From Streptomyces geranii (GTDB lineage Bacteria > Actinomycetota > Actinomycetes > Streptomycetales > Streptomycetaceae), in NCBI RefSeq assembly GCF_002954775.1, contig NZ_PJME01000072.1, positions 1-39,398 on the forward strand: a stretch of 39,398 bases of DNA. Reading direction: 5' to 3'. The notes under the pieces are model-generated. The model saw only the letters and a program-made list of their open reading frames with translations, did no database searches and was not told where the DNA came from. A program made the position numbers and the translations under genes. This document shows, piece by piece, positions 22,522-29,915 of the stretch. Every line of letters starts with the position of its first letter. Within the stretch, counting starts at the first letter, position 1.

Positions 22522-22947
22522 TCACACCTTCTTGACGACGACCGTGTCCGGGACCAGTTTCTCCAGGTCGTCGACGTCCGAGGTGAAGACGGTGACCTGT
22601 CCCTTCTGCCGTCGTGCGATTACGGCGAGCACGGCGTCGATCGCGTACTTGTGGCCGTGCAACTTGGCGTCGGCCAGGAGCCGGCGTGCCTGGCGGGCCT
22701 CGTCCTTCCCGATGTCGGCGACCTGGAGCCGAGACAGTACCCAGTCCCAGCGCTGTTCGGTTGTTCTGCCGTCGTACGCCTCGACCAGGGTCATCGGTGA
22801 CGTCACCACTTCGGCCTCCCCTTGCGCCGCGAGGTCGAGCCAGGCGATCATCTTCCGCTCACCGCGCACGGCCAGGGAGAGAGCTTCACAGTCCAGGACG
22901 AAGACACGGAGCGGCCTCTGCCCGTGCTTATCGACTAGCTTCTTCAC
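22522..22947 (-). CDS. PIN-domain toxin (VapC-like)
   Basis: A 141-residue PIN-domain ribonuclease, predicted toxin of a toxin-antitoxin pair. The four acidic residues that hold the catalytic metal are visible: D19 in VFVLDCEALS, E56 in MTLVEAYD, D104 in YAIDAVLAV, and D124/D126 in FTSDVDDL. The length is normal for VapC. The GTG start at 22947 overlaps the antitoxin stop by 4 nt (GTGA), giving the usual antitoxin-first coupled order. VapC toxins cleave tRNA or rRNA; the target here cannot be read from the sequence. Confidence 0.88.
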   Translation of the reverse strand: MKKLVDKHGQRPLRVFVLDCEALSLAVRGERKMIAWLDLAAQGEAEVVTSPMTLVEAYDGRTTEQRWDWVLSRLQVADIGKDEARQARRLLADAKLHGHKYAIDAVLAVIARRQKGQVTVFTSDVDDLEKLVPDTVVVKKV

Positions 22948-23222
22948 GCAGCCTCTCCGGCGTTGTGCTGTCCGGAGGCGCGGCGCCGCTCGTGTTCGGC
23001 GTCGAGCTCCTCCAATTCGTCCAGTACGGCCACACGCTCGTCCTCAGTCACGGGGCCGTGCTCTTCCTGCAGCCAGTCGACCAGTTCCAGGAGCCGGTCC
23101 CGGTCGCGCTTGAAGCGCAGCGCCTCTGCGACGTACGCCGACAGGCCCCGCTCTGCCGCGTCCGCGCGGATCTCGTCCAGAAGATCCTCGGGGATCGTCA
23201 CGGTTACCTTCTTCGTTGCCAT
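22944..23222 (-). CDS. Ribbon-helix-helix antitoxin (VapB-like)
   Basis: A 92-residue antitoxin. The N-terminus KKVTVTIPEDLLDEIRADAAERGLS is a typical ribbon-helix-helix DNA-binding unit (about 3-45). The C-terminal half (LLELVDWLQEEHGPVTEDERVAVLDELEELDAEHERR) is charged and helical and should wrap the toxin. The ATG at 23222 is preferred; an ATG at 23234 lies inside the operator palindrome. Transcription starts right behind the operator, consistent with autorepression by the complex. Confidence 0.88.
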   Translation of the reverse strand: MATKKVTVTIPEDLLDEIRADAAERGLSAYVAEALRFKRDRDRLLELVDWLQEEHGPVTEDERVAVLDELEELDAEHERRRASGQHNAGEAA

Positions 23223-23223
23223 A

Positions 23224-23241
23224 CAAGAGACCATACTCTTG
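23224..23241. promoter_or_regulatory. Toxin-antitoxin operator, CAAGAG-N6-CTCTTG
   Basis: CAAGAG (23224-23229), ACCATA, CTCTTG (23236-23241): a perfect 6-6-6 inverted repeat immediately before the antitoxin start codon. Ribbon-helix-helix antitoxins bind such repeats and repress their own promoters. Confidence 0.65.
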
Positions 23242-23284
23242 GTATCGCACTCCTTACCAGCGAGGCACAGCCGACAATGCGAGG

Positions 23285-24181
23285 TCAGGCGGCCGTGGCA
23301 GGGCGCGGGCAGCCGTGGAAGACCTGGCTGGTGTGCCGGGAGCGGTGGATGGCGGCGACGGGGTGGGCTCCGGGCTGGGGTCCGATGAGTGGTCGGTCAG
23401 CGAGCGCGAGGACGTGTTCGCGGGCGGCGGAGCTGTGGCCGACGAAGCGCTGGGAGACCAGGATGCGGTGGCTCTCGCCGACACCGAGGACGCCCTTGTC
23501 GAAGAGCTTGTGGTGCAGGGAGCACAGGCATAGTCCGTTGTCGACATCGTCCGGGCCGTCGAAGGCCCACCAGCGCACGTGCGCGGCCTCCAGGCCGACC
23601 GGCACCGCGCCGATCCTGCCGTCGTAGCCGCAGAAGGCACACCGATACTCGTAGGCCGTCAGGACCTGCTCTCGCATCCGTGGATCCCGCCGCCTCCGCA
23701 CGGCGGCCGAGAGCTGTCCGGTCTGGGCCGGCTCCAGCTCCAGGCCGACGGCTTCGCACAGGTCGCCGTGGAGCGAAGGCGGGAAGTGCAGGTCGAGCAG
23801 GACGCGTGCCATCCGGCCGAGCAGCGCTGGTTCACGCCGCAGCGCCGCCCGCAGTTCCGGCGCCAGCCGCCCTGCGGCCCCGGTGGCCCGCAACTCCCGC
23901 ACCCCGCTGCCGGGGCTGCCCGGTCCGCGATCGGTGCGCACCTCCCACACGCCGTCGCTCACCAGGTGGTGGAACGGGTAGGCCGGAGTCGTCCTGTTCG
24001 GCGGACCGTACTCGGTCAGCAGCCGCTGCAGATGCTCCTCCACCACGCTGTACCGCAGCTCGCCGACGGCATCCTGCTGGAACCGACCGAGCGCGTACAG
24101 CAACAGCAACGGCTTGTGCGGAGCCCGGGTCCCGCTTCTGCTCCACTGCCTCAGTTTCGCGGTGCGCTCCAGCCAGTCCAT
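23285..24181 (-). CDS. SBD-HNH endonuclease, ScoMcrA-like type IV restriction enzyme
   Basis: A 298-residue protein resembling phosphorothioate-DNA-binding restriction endonucleases. The N-terminal sulfur-binding-type domain (about 1-150) begins MDWLERTAKLRQWSRSGTRA, followed by PHKPLLLLYALGRFQ and YPFHHLVSDGVWEV, segments I recall from ScoMcrA homologues. The C-terminal HNH domain (about 165-260) has zinc-type cysteines (YRCAFCG, C181/C184; C218/C220 region), the catalytic AAH at H201 and the LHHKLFD finger. Such enzymes cut DNA carrying Dnd-type phosphorothioate and so block incoming modified DNA. The ATG at 24181 matches the homologue start; an ATG at 24226 would leave 11 nt to the upstream NTPase gene. 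It is co-directional with the NTPase, suggesting one transcript. Confidence 0.85.
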   Translation of the reverse strand: MDWLERTAKLRQWSRSGTRAPHKPLLLLYALGRFQQDAVGELRYSVVEEHLQRLLTEYGPPNRTTPAYPFHHLVSDGVWEVRTDRGPGSPGSGVRELRATGAAGRLAPELRAALRREPALLGRMARVLLDLHFPPSLHGDLCEAVGLELEPAQTGQLSAAVRRRRDPRMREQVLTAYEYRCAFCGYDGRIGAVPVGLEAAHVRWWAFDGPDDVDNGLCLCSLHHKLFDKGVLGVGESHRILVSQRFVGHSSAAREHVLALADRPLIGPQPGAHPVAAIHRSRHTSQVFHGCPRPATAA

Positions 24182-24237
24182 GACCGGCGATCGTAGTCGC
24201 GCCTCGTTGACCAGCGATCTACGCATGTGTGAAAAGC

Positions 24238-26910
24238 CTAACGAGCCGCGGCGAGGTGATCGCGACGTGTCGTCACCAGGTAGCGCCATCGTTCGCGGGT
24301 CTGTTGTTCTCCGTCCATCCACCGTGCTCGCGCGGTGTGCTCGGGAAGCGGAAGGCCGGCCATGAAGTGGGCGATGTCGACGTAGTAGGCGTAGTCGCCG
24401 CTCTGAGTGAGTTCGCGCAGGCGGGTGATCGCGGTGGCGAGGTCGTCCTGGGCGTCGAGGACGGCGTGGTGGAAGCACAGGGCCAGCTGCAATTTCGCCG
24501 CCGCGTAGGAAATGCCGGAGACACCGATTTCAGCGAGCAGCACGGCCGCCCGGCCGGGCAAGTCGGCGGCGAACCCGGCATCGCGTACGAGCACGGCGAT
24601 GCGAGCGGTCATCTCGCTGGAGCGCAGGCTGAGGTGGGACAACAGCCGGTCCGCCAGATCGAGTTCGGCATAGGCCCGAAGCGGATCGGAGAAGGAGGCG
24701 GCGAAGGCGAGATGCGCCTGCACCATGGCGGTCTCGCCGACCACACCGTGCTCCTCAGCTTCGTTCCGGCCTGCCAGGTAGGCGTCTATCGCCCGCTCCA
24801 TGTCGCCCTGCACCCACCACACGTCTCCCAACACCCGATGGTGCCGCCCTTCCCAGCCCAGCCTCCCCGCGGCTTCGACCGCGGTCGGGAAGTCTCCGGA
24901 CAGTCGGCTCAGGTGTGCCAGGCCGCGCCGAGCCGCGGAAGCGAGCCGACCGTCGGCGGAGGCGACGCGCTGCATCCCGCGACGCGAATCATCGGTCAGA
25001 CCGAGGTCTCGCTGGGCCTTCGCCAGGTAATACGTGGCTAGTTCGACCAGGTCGTCGGGGAGCAGCTCCGAGGCGAGAACGGCCGAGAGTCGACTGGTCG
25101 TGCGTTCACGGTGCTCGTGCTGGCGCCGGGCGATGGCGCTCAGCGTTTCCACCAGGGCATCTGCAGCAGTCTGCAGGCCACCCGACGACGTGGCATCGGC
25201 GGCGGGAAGCACCAGTGGTTCCCAGACGGAGTCCCCTACGTACTGGAATGCGGCATCGGCGAGCCAGTCGAGACCGAGACGGAAGTCCCGTGCGAGGAGC
25301 AGTCCTTGCTGGAGACACCCGACCAGGACGGTGCGATCGTGCCGCAGGTCCTGGCGCCACTGGGATTCCAGGGCGTGGAAGGCCCGTTGGGCCGCACGCC
25401 GCCAGTCCTGCTTCGACCAGCGGTCGTCACTGCCGTCGTCCGCGCTGCGAATGGCGGAGCGGATCAGATCGTGGACATGGAAGGGCCACACGCCGGAAGA
25501 GGACTCCCGGATGAAGGGGCGCTCGGTCAGCCGTAGGGCGGGCGCGTCGTGGTCCATGCCGGCGGCTTCGGTGGCCAGGGATACAGAGAATGCGCTGAGC
25601 AGGCTGACCGAGCGGAGCACGTGGCGCTCATCGGCGGTCAGGTCGCTGACGGTACGGGCGATCAGGGCGGGGAAGTCGTGGTCGAAGTCGGTGACCTGCG
25701 GCTGTCCGCCGCCGCGTCGGAGTTCCAGATAGCGCATGACCGACAGGTCAAGGTACAGAGGCAACCCGTGGGAGCGCTCGGTGATGATCCGGCGGACCGG
25801 TTCGTCGATCAGCGGCTGCCCATCGCGGCTCAGCCTGCCGACCAGGTAGTCCTCACAGTCTTCGGGGGAGAAGTCGCCGATCAGGACCTGACGGCCCGAT
25901 ACAGCTCGCCCCACATGCGCCGTGTTGGCTACGAGACCGGGCCACGCCTGCGGCCCGGTCCAGTCGAGCTGCCCCTCCAGGCTCGTCTCCGCCCACTGGA
26001 GGCGGTTGCGTCCGGTGACGACGAAGAACGCGTTGGGCATCAACCACACGATGCGTTGGAGCAGACGTTCGAAGTCGCGGTGTGTGCGGTCGCCGGTGTC
26101 CTCGAAGGTGTCCAGCAGGATCACGGGTAGTGGGCTCTTGCCGGCCGGGAGTTGAGCCAGGTCCCAGGCGAGGAGGTGCGGATAGAAGCTGAGGGCTTCC
26201 AGGTCCGGCTCGGCCTCCAGGAGGTCGGCCAGACGGGAGCAGTCGGCTAGGGCGCGTACGGACTGGCGCCGTTCGCGTAACGCCTTGATGAGCGCTCCGG
26301 CCCCGTGCCCGAGCGCACTGCCGACTGTGCCGGGCAGGAGCAGGGCCTGGGCGACGTCACTGAGCGCGGACTGCATCTGCTGGGGCAGCGCGGCAGCGGC
26401 GCTGAAGCGGCTCAACAACCCGCCCCGGCGCAGGTGATCCTCGATCGTTTCGCCCGGGTGGTTGTGCTCCCAGTAGCGGCGTAGGGCGAGGTCGAAGGCG
26501 GGCATCGGCCGGCCGAGCGTGGCGACGGCAAGACGGATGGTGAGGATGACGCGTTCGAAATCCATCCCCGCGGCGCGCCCGAGATCGATACGGACCGGCA
26601 GAGTCCGCTCCTCGGGGTGGGACGGCGATCCCCATTGCGCCGGGCGGTGCTCGCTGCGGGCCAGCGATGCCTCGATCTTGCGGGAGAGCGTGGACTTGCC
26701 GATCCCGCCCACACCGTGAAACACGAGGATGTTGCGGCGGGGAGCTTCCAGATCCTCCACGTCGAAGTTCGCACAGGTCACGTGCCGTACGTGCTCGGCG
26801 AGGTCGACCGTTACGGCCTGCCACTGTGCCTGCCGGTTCGTGAACGCCTCACTGGCGGCGATGCTCCGGTCGTTCGAGCCGAACAACGTTCGAAGGTCCC
26901 GCCCTGCCAC
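24238..26910 (-). CDS. STAND-type P-loop NTPase with TPR-like C-terminus
   Basis: An 890-residue predicted signal-transduction NTPase. Walker A GVGGIGKST lies at 66-74, Walker B VILLDTFED at 263-271, and a sensor-like FFVVTGRNRLQW at 296-306; a GLPLYLDL element after it matches the GxP motif of STAND proteins. A winged-helix-like region is probable at about 430-520. The C-terminal 350 residues are made of helical repeats (for example ATYYLAKAQRDLGLTDDSRRG, AHLAFAASFSDPLRAYAELDLAD) like TPRs. No separate effector domain is fused at the N-terminus, whose first 55 residues (RDLRTLFGSNDRSIAASEAF) are short. STAND proteins sense foreign components and switch on an effector, as in Avs antiphage systems. 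Here the next gene encodes the HNH nuclease, which could be that effector (inference). I cannot exclude a regulatory, non-defence role. Confidence 0.82.
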   Translation of the reverse strand: MAGRDLRTLFGSNDRSIAASEAFTNRQAQWQAVTVDLAEHVRHVTCANFDVEDLEAPRRNILVFHGVGGIGKSTLSRKIEASLARSEHRPAQWGSPSHPEERTLPVRIDLGRAAGMDFERVILTIRLAVATLGRPMPAFDLALRRYWEHNHPGETIEDHLRRGGLLSRFSAAAALPQQMQSALSDVAQALLLPGTVGSALGHGAGALIKALRERRQSVRALADCSRLADLLEAEPDLEALSFYPHLLAWDLAQLPAGKSPLPVILLDTFEDTGDRTHRDFERLLQRIVWLMPNAFFVVTGRNRLQWAETSLEGQLDWTGPQAWPGLVANTAHVGRAVSGRQVLIGDFSPEDCEDYLVGRLSRDGQPLIDEPVRRIITERSHGLPLYLDLSVMRYLELRRGGGQPQVTDFDHDFPALIARTVSDLTADERHVLRSVSLLSAFSVSLATEAAGMDHDAPALRLTERPFIRESSSGVWPFHVHDLIRSAIRSADDGSDDRWSKQDWRRAAQRAFHALESQWRQDLRHDRTVLVGCLQQGLLLARDFRLGLDWLADAAFQYVGDSVWEPLVLPAADATSSGGLQTAADALVETLSAIARRQHEHRERTTSRLSAVLASELLPDDLVELATYYLAKAQRDLGLTDDSRRGMQRVASADGRLASAARRGLAHLSRLSGDFPTAVEAAGRLGWEGRHHRVLGDVWWVQGDMERAIDAYLAGRNEAEEHGVVGETAMVQAHLAFAASFSDPLRAYAELDLADRLLSHLSLRSSEMTARIAVLVRDAGFAADLPGRAAVLLAEIGVSGISYAAAKLQLALCFHHAVLDAQDDLATAITRLRELTQSGDYAYYVDIAHFMAGLPLPEHTARARWMDGEQQTRERWRYLVTTRRDHLAAAR

Positions 26911-27075
26911 AACTCCCCCTGACGATCAACTGGAGCCCAGCTCAACTCCGTTGACGACAGCATGGCACGCCCGTATTCAGGCAGGTCCACAGGCCGCATC
27001 CGGCACGCGGCAGTTGAGCCGACGGCCTCGGTCAGGAGACGGTGGCCACGGGTTTCCCATCCTGCGTACTCACCC

Positions 27076-27893
27076 TCACAGGTCGAACAGGCTCTCCTGG
27101 AAGTTCTCGACGACATCCCGTTGGGGGTAGAACAGGCCAAGCAGCAGGAACGTCTTGGGGCGTGCCGCAACGTTCCCGACGAAGCAGTGCACGGCCTTCT
27201 CCGGAGTGACCATCCGATCGAACCAGTGTTCGCGAAGCTTCTCCTCCACGCCGTCCTTCCCATACTGGCGAAGGAACTTGCGGTACGACTCGCCTGCCTC
27301 CCAGTCCCTCAAACCCATGTCGTGACCACCGCACTCCTGATCCGTGCAACGGAAGCTGTACCGGAACTCAAGCGGCACCCACTCCAGTTGGCGGAGGTCC
27401 TGTGCGAGTAGATCCAACTGATCTGCAAGGCAGCCTTCGAAGCGGGCCAGCGCTCAGCAGGAGCGAAGCGGAAGCCGGTGAACTCCGCTGGTCGGAAGAC
27501 ACCAAGCGACGTCCCCCGAAGCTCCTGGTCCCGTTTTATGGAGCACAGGGACGGCGCCATGAGGGGCTGCACATGCGAGAAGCGTTCGCGCCAGCCGTCC
27601 GCTGTCCCGAGGCGCTCGATGACCTTGAGGGTCTGCAGGTTGGGGCGCAAGCTCTCGGGACGGCGGTCCCCATGGTGTCGCTGCACGTCGACCTCGACGA
27701 TCGAGTACTTGGCGAACTGGCTTTCTTCGTTCAGCAACCGGAACGGAACCGGGAAGAGTCGCACATGCTGGGGCGTCCCCTGGTCGAGCCGTATGCCGGC
27801 CACGCAGCTCGTCTCGTGGTACCTCGCGGACAGTTCCGGATAGGTCTTGACCGCGATCATGATCCGTGCGCGCTGCCGATCCCCCGAGCCCAT
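27076..27893 (-). pseudogene. Frameshifted gene of unnamed family beside HTH-DUF488
   Basis: The first frame starts at ATG 27893, with GGAGG 8 nt upstream, and encodes about 154 residues of good coding quality (IMIAVKTYPELSARYHETSC, VRLFPVPFRLLNEESQFAKY, GTSLGVFRPAEFTGFRFAP), then turns to nonsense. From about 27430 the coding signal continues in another frame (ADQLDLLAQDLRQLEWVPLE, FRCTDQECGGHDMGLRDWEA) to the stop at 27076. Restoring one base in the GCTGCCTTGC region would join them into a protein of about 270 residues. The C-rich CTDQECGGH element may bind zinc. I know this as an uncharacterised family often found next to DUF488 genes, as here; no function is assigned. No homopolymer is present at the break, so a simple read error is less likely, though still possible. 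Confidence 0.7.
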
Positions 27894-27982
27894 GGTTGCC
27901 CCCTCCATCGATCTCCCGGTCTCGATTGCAGGAGAGGCATGGGCAACGGGCAAGAGCGCGTGCGGGGGGGGGAGGGGTGAAG

Positions 27983-28672
27983 TCAGGCCAAGGGAATCAC
28001 AGGGACAGCGGCCTGCTTGTGCACCGTCTCCAGGACGACCTGCCGGTGGCAACGGCTCTCGTCCTTCTCGAAGCACAGCACCGCTACTCGCGACTGCCGG
28101 GCATGCTCCGCCAGGCGGTCAAGGTCGGATTTCGCCTCATCGGACTGCAGCAGGCTTCGGAAGCGTGCTCGCCCCACTTCGATGCGGCCGTCCCAGAAAG
28201 GCTCACGATTGTCCTTCGGATTGCCCAGGCCACGCAGGTGGGTGTACTTGATGCCCGCTTCGGCCAGAGCCTCCCCGAGGCGGGTCTTGCTGAAGCCCTT
28301 CTTGCGACTGATCGGAGTGAGTCGAACATCCGCCACGACACCGATGTGGCTCTCGACGAGCACGGCGACGAACGAGTCGATATCCCGCCCTTCGTACCCG
28401 GCGGACCACAGCCCGGGCGTGACGGACACGGCCTGGGCCGCCCGGAACAGATCATCGAGAGAGACCGCAAGAGCCTCGGCCACCGCGCCAACGGTCAAGA
28501 AACCTGGCTGGATCGCTCCCTCGCTCTCCAGACGCCCCAGCGTCCCGACGGCGATGTCTGCTTCTTCGGCCAGCTGTTCCCGCGTCCACCCTCGGCCCTC
28601 TCGTAACGCACGCACTTGTTGAGCGAGCGCACGAGCCTGGTCGAGAGGAGGAGCTGAGCGATGGCCTGCCAT
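27983..28672 (-). CDS. HTH-DUF488 fusion protein
   Basis: A 229-residue protein that joins an XRE-type helix-turn-helix (about 12-75: QQVRALREGRGWTREQLAEE, VGTLGRLES, VGAVAEALAVSLDDLF) to a DUF488 domain (about 90-229). DUF488 hallmarks are GYEGRDIDSF, VVADVRLTPISRKKGFSK, YTHLRGLGNP and the Cys-plus-CHR signature LCFEKDESRCHR (C200, C208-H209-R210). DUF488 proteins are uncharacterised; the conserved Cys/His/Arg suggests a catalytic pocket and the HTH implies DNA binding. The ATG at 28672 has AGGA ahead. It is first of the minus-strand island genes, 89 nt before the frameshifted partner, and directly beside the tRNA-Pro. Confidence 0.86.
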   Translation of the reverse strand: MAGHRSAPPLDQARALAQQVRALREGRGWTREQLAEEADIAVGTLGRLESEGAIQPGFLTVGAVAEALAVSLDDLFRAAQAVSVTPGLWSAGYEGRDIDSFVAVLVESHIGVVADVRLTPISRKKGFSKTRLGEALAEAGIKYTHLRGLGNPKDNREPFWDGRIEVGRARFRSLLQSDEAKSDLDRLAEHARQSRVAVLCFEKDESRCHRQVVLETVHKQAAVPVIPLA

Positions 28673-28860
28673 ATGCGGTGTTCCTAACGACCGGCAAGGA
28701 GGCCCGCATGGGTGCTGCTGGTCAGTTACGAGCCCTGGACTCGTGAATGCGCAGGTGGCAGGACACGCAAGCGTCGCTGTTCCTGCGGCACTGGAGACCG
28801 GTTCCGGGAAAGGACGACCAAGATTTTCCCTCAGCTATCTCCCAAGAGATCTCCAGTAAC

Positions 28861-28903
28861 AACTCAAGGGCCCGACCCGCGCTGCGGATCGGACCCTTGA
28901 GTT
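28861..28903 (-). terminator. Hairpin after tRNA-Pro
   Basis: AACTCAAGGG (28861-28870) pairs perfectly with CCCTTGAGTT (28894-28903); CCG/CGG continue the stem after one mismatch. It lies just beyond the 3' end of the minus-strand tRNA and is probably its terminator. Confidence 0.75.
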
Positions 28904-28914
28904 GTACTTCACTG

Positions 28915-28988
28915 TCGGGGTGGCGGGATTTGAACCCACGACCTCTTCGTCCCGAACGAAGCGCGCTGCCAAGCTGCGCTACACCCCG
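28915..28988 (-). tRNA. tRNA-Pro, anticodon CGG
   Basis: Read on the minus strand, the acceptor 5' strand CGGGGTG pairs with CACCCCG at the 3' end, followed by discriminator A. The D arm has GCGCAGCTTGGCAGCGC, the anticodon stem CTTCG/CGAAG encloses TTCGGGA (anticodon CGG), and the T arm has GGTTCAAATCC. CCA is not encoded. The same tRNA neighbours this core gene block in M. tuberculosis. Its 3' end faces the accessory island. Confidence 0.96.
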
Positions 28989-29030
28989 ATGTCGCTGCTT
29001 GTCCTGCTTGTCGCGGCGACGTCGTTTACT

Positions 29031-29861
29031 TTAGCCCACCGGTGGCCCCAGGCGAAATCCGGTTTTCGCGCGGTGGTGGACCGGGTTCGGGCGGATGTGG
29101 TCGACGGTTACGAGGGCGACCGCCAGGGCGTAGAAGCCCAGGCCCAGCAGGAGTGCGTTGGCCAGGACGCTCTTGTAGCCGTCCTTCGCCACGTCCAGGA
29201 AGGCGTACAAGTAGCGGCCCTCCGTGCCCGGGTCGAGCAGTTCGCCCCTTGTCAGGGAGAACGCCAGGTACGCCAGTGGGTACAGGAGCCACGGTGCCGC
29301 CTGGCGCAGGTGCAGGTGGCCGGGGGCCGTCAGGAGCAGCCAGTCGATCAGTGCCGCGAGCGGGATCGCCGTATGGAGGAGGTGGTTGGTGACCGCGTGC
29401 CAGCCCGTCGGGGGAGCGGGGGTCGCGAAGGGGCTTGACGCGTTGGCCACCAGGCCGTGGTGGATCAGGGACGCGATCAGCACGTAGAGGAGTGCGGCGC
29501 CCGTCAGTGCCGCCGGCAGGGGGCGGCGGGCCGTCCACGCTCGGCGGGACGCGAGCGTCGTCACCAGGGTCAGCAGGATCGCGCTCTGGATCGTGAAGCG
29601 GCTCAGGGTCTGCAGGGGGGTGTTGTCCAGGAGGAGTTCCGCCGCGACTGCCGCCGCTGCCGTTGTTGCCGTCAGGAGGCGGAAGATCGCCGTCGCCGGG
29701 CGGCGTACCGGGGTCACCACCGCCGTGGCGGGGACGGGGGAGGAGAGCAGGGCGGCTGCCGGTATCCCCGGGAGGGCGGGGATGTCCGGTATGTCGCTGG
29801 GGATCGGCTGGATGGGTTGTATGTGGCGTATCGGGGGCGTCGGGCGTATCGGAGCCGTCAT
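29031..29861 (-). CDS. Pr6Pr-family membrane protein
   Basis: A 276-residue integral membrane protein with about six helices (roughly 58-78, 88-108, 117-137, 155-177, 187-205, 228-250). The pattern HAVTNHLLHTAIPLAALIDWLL and APWLLYPLAYLAFSLTRGEL, ending YPF/YAFLDV, matches the Pr6Pr (six-TM) family; function is unknown. The first 55 residues are an unusual Pro/Ile-rich repeat-like head (IRPTPPIRHIQPIQPIPSDIPDIPALPGIPA) not typical of the family. The ATG is at 29861. It lies after the metallophosphoesterase gene on the same strand. Confidence 0.85.
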   Translation of the reverse strand: MTAPIRPTPPIRHIQPIQPIPSDIPDIPALPGIPAAALLSSPVPATAVVTPVRRPATAIFRLLTATTAAAAVAAELLLDNTPLQTLSRFTIQSAILLTLVTTLASRRAWTARRPLPAALTGAALLYVLIASLIHHGLVANASSPFATPAPPTGWHAVTNHLLHTAIPLAALIDWLLLTAPGHLHLRQAAPWLLYPLAYLAFSLTRGELLDPGTEGRYLYAFLDVAKDGYKSVLANALLLGLGFYALAVALVTVDHIRPNPVHHRAKTGFRLGPPVG

Positions 29862-29915
29862 GCCCTCACGCTAGGGCGAGGGCATAAAGCGGGCTATTCG
29901 GGCGGGCTGTGTGGG

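Noticed and set aside
27964..27972. Run of nine G as the cause of the frameshift
   Set aside because: It lies in the gap between the DUF488 gene and its neighbour, outside both reading frames, so it cannot explain the break near 27430.
21185..28914. Prophage or integrative element with its own integrase
   Set aside because: No integrase, excisionase, replication or structural phage gene is visible in the island.
28741..29034. Plus-strand frame of about 95 codons over the tRNA
   Set aside because: It is a translation of the tRNA complement and hairpin, a well-known false ORF.
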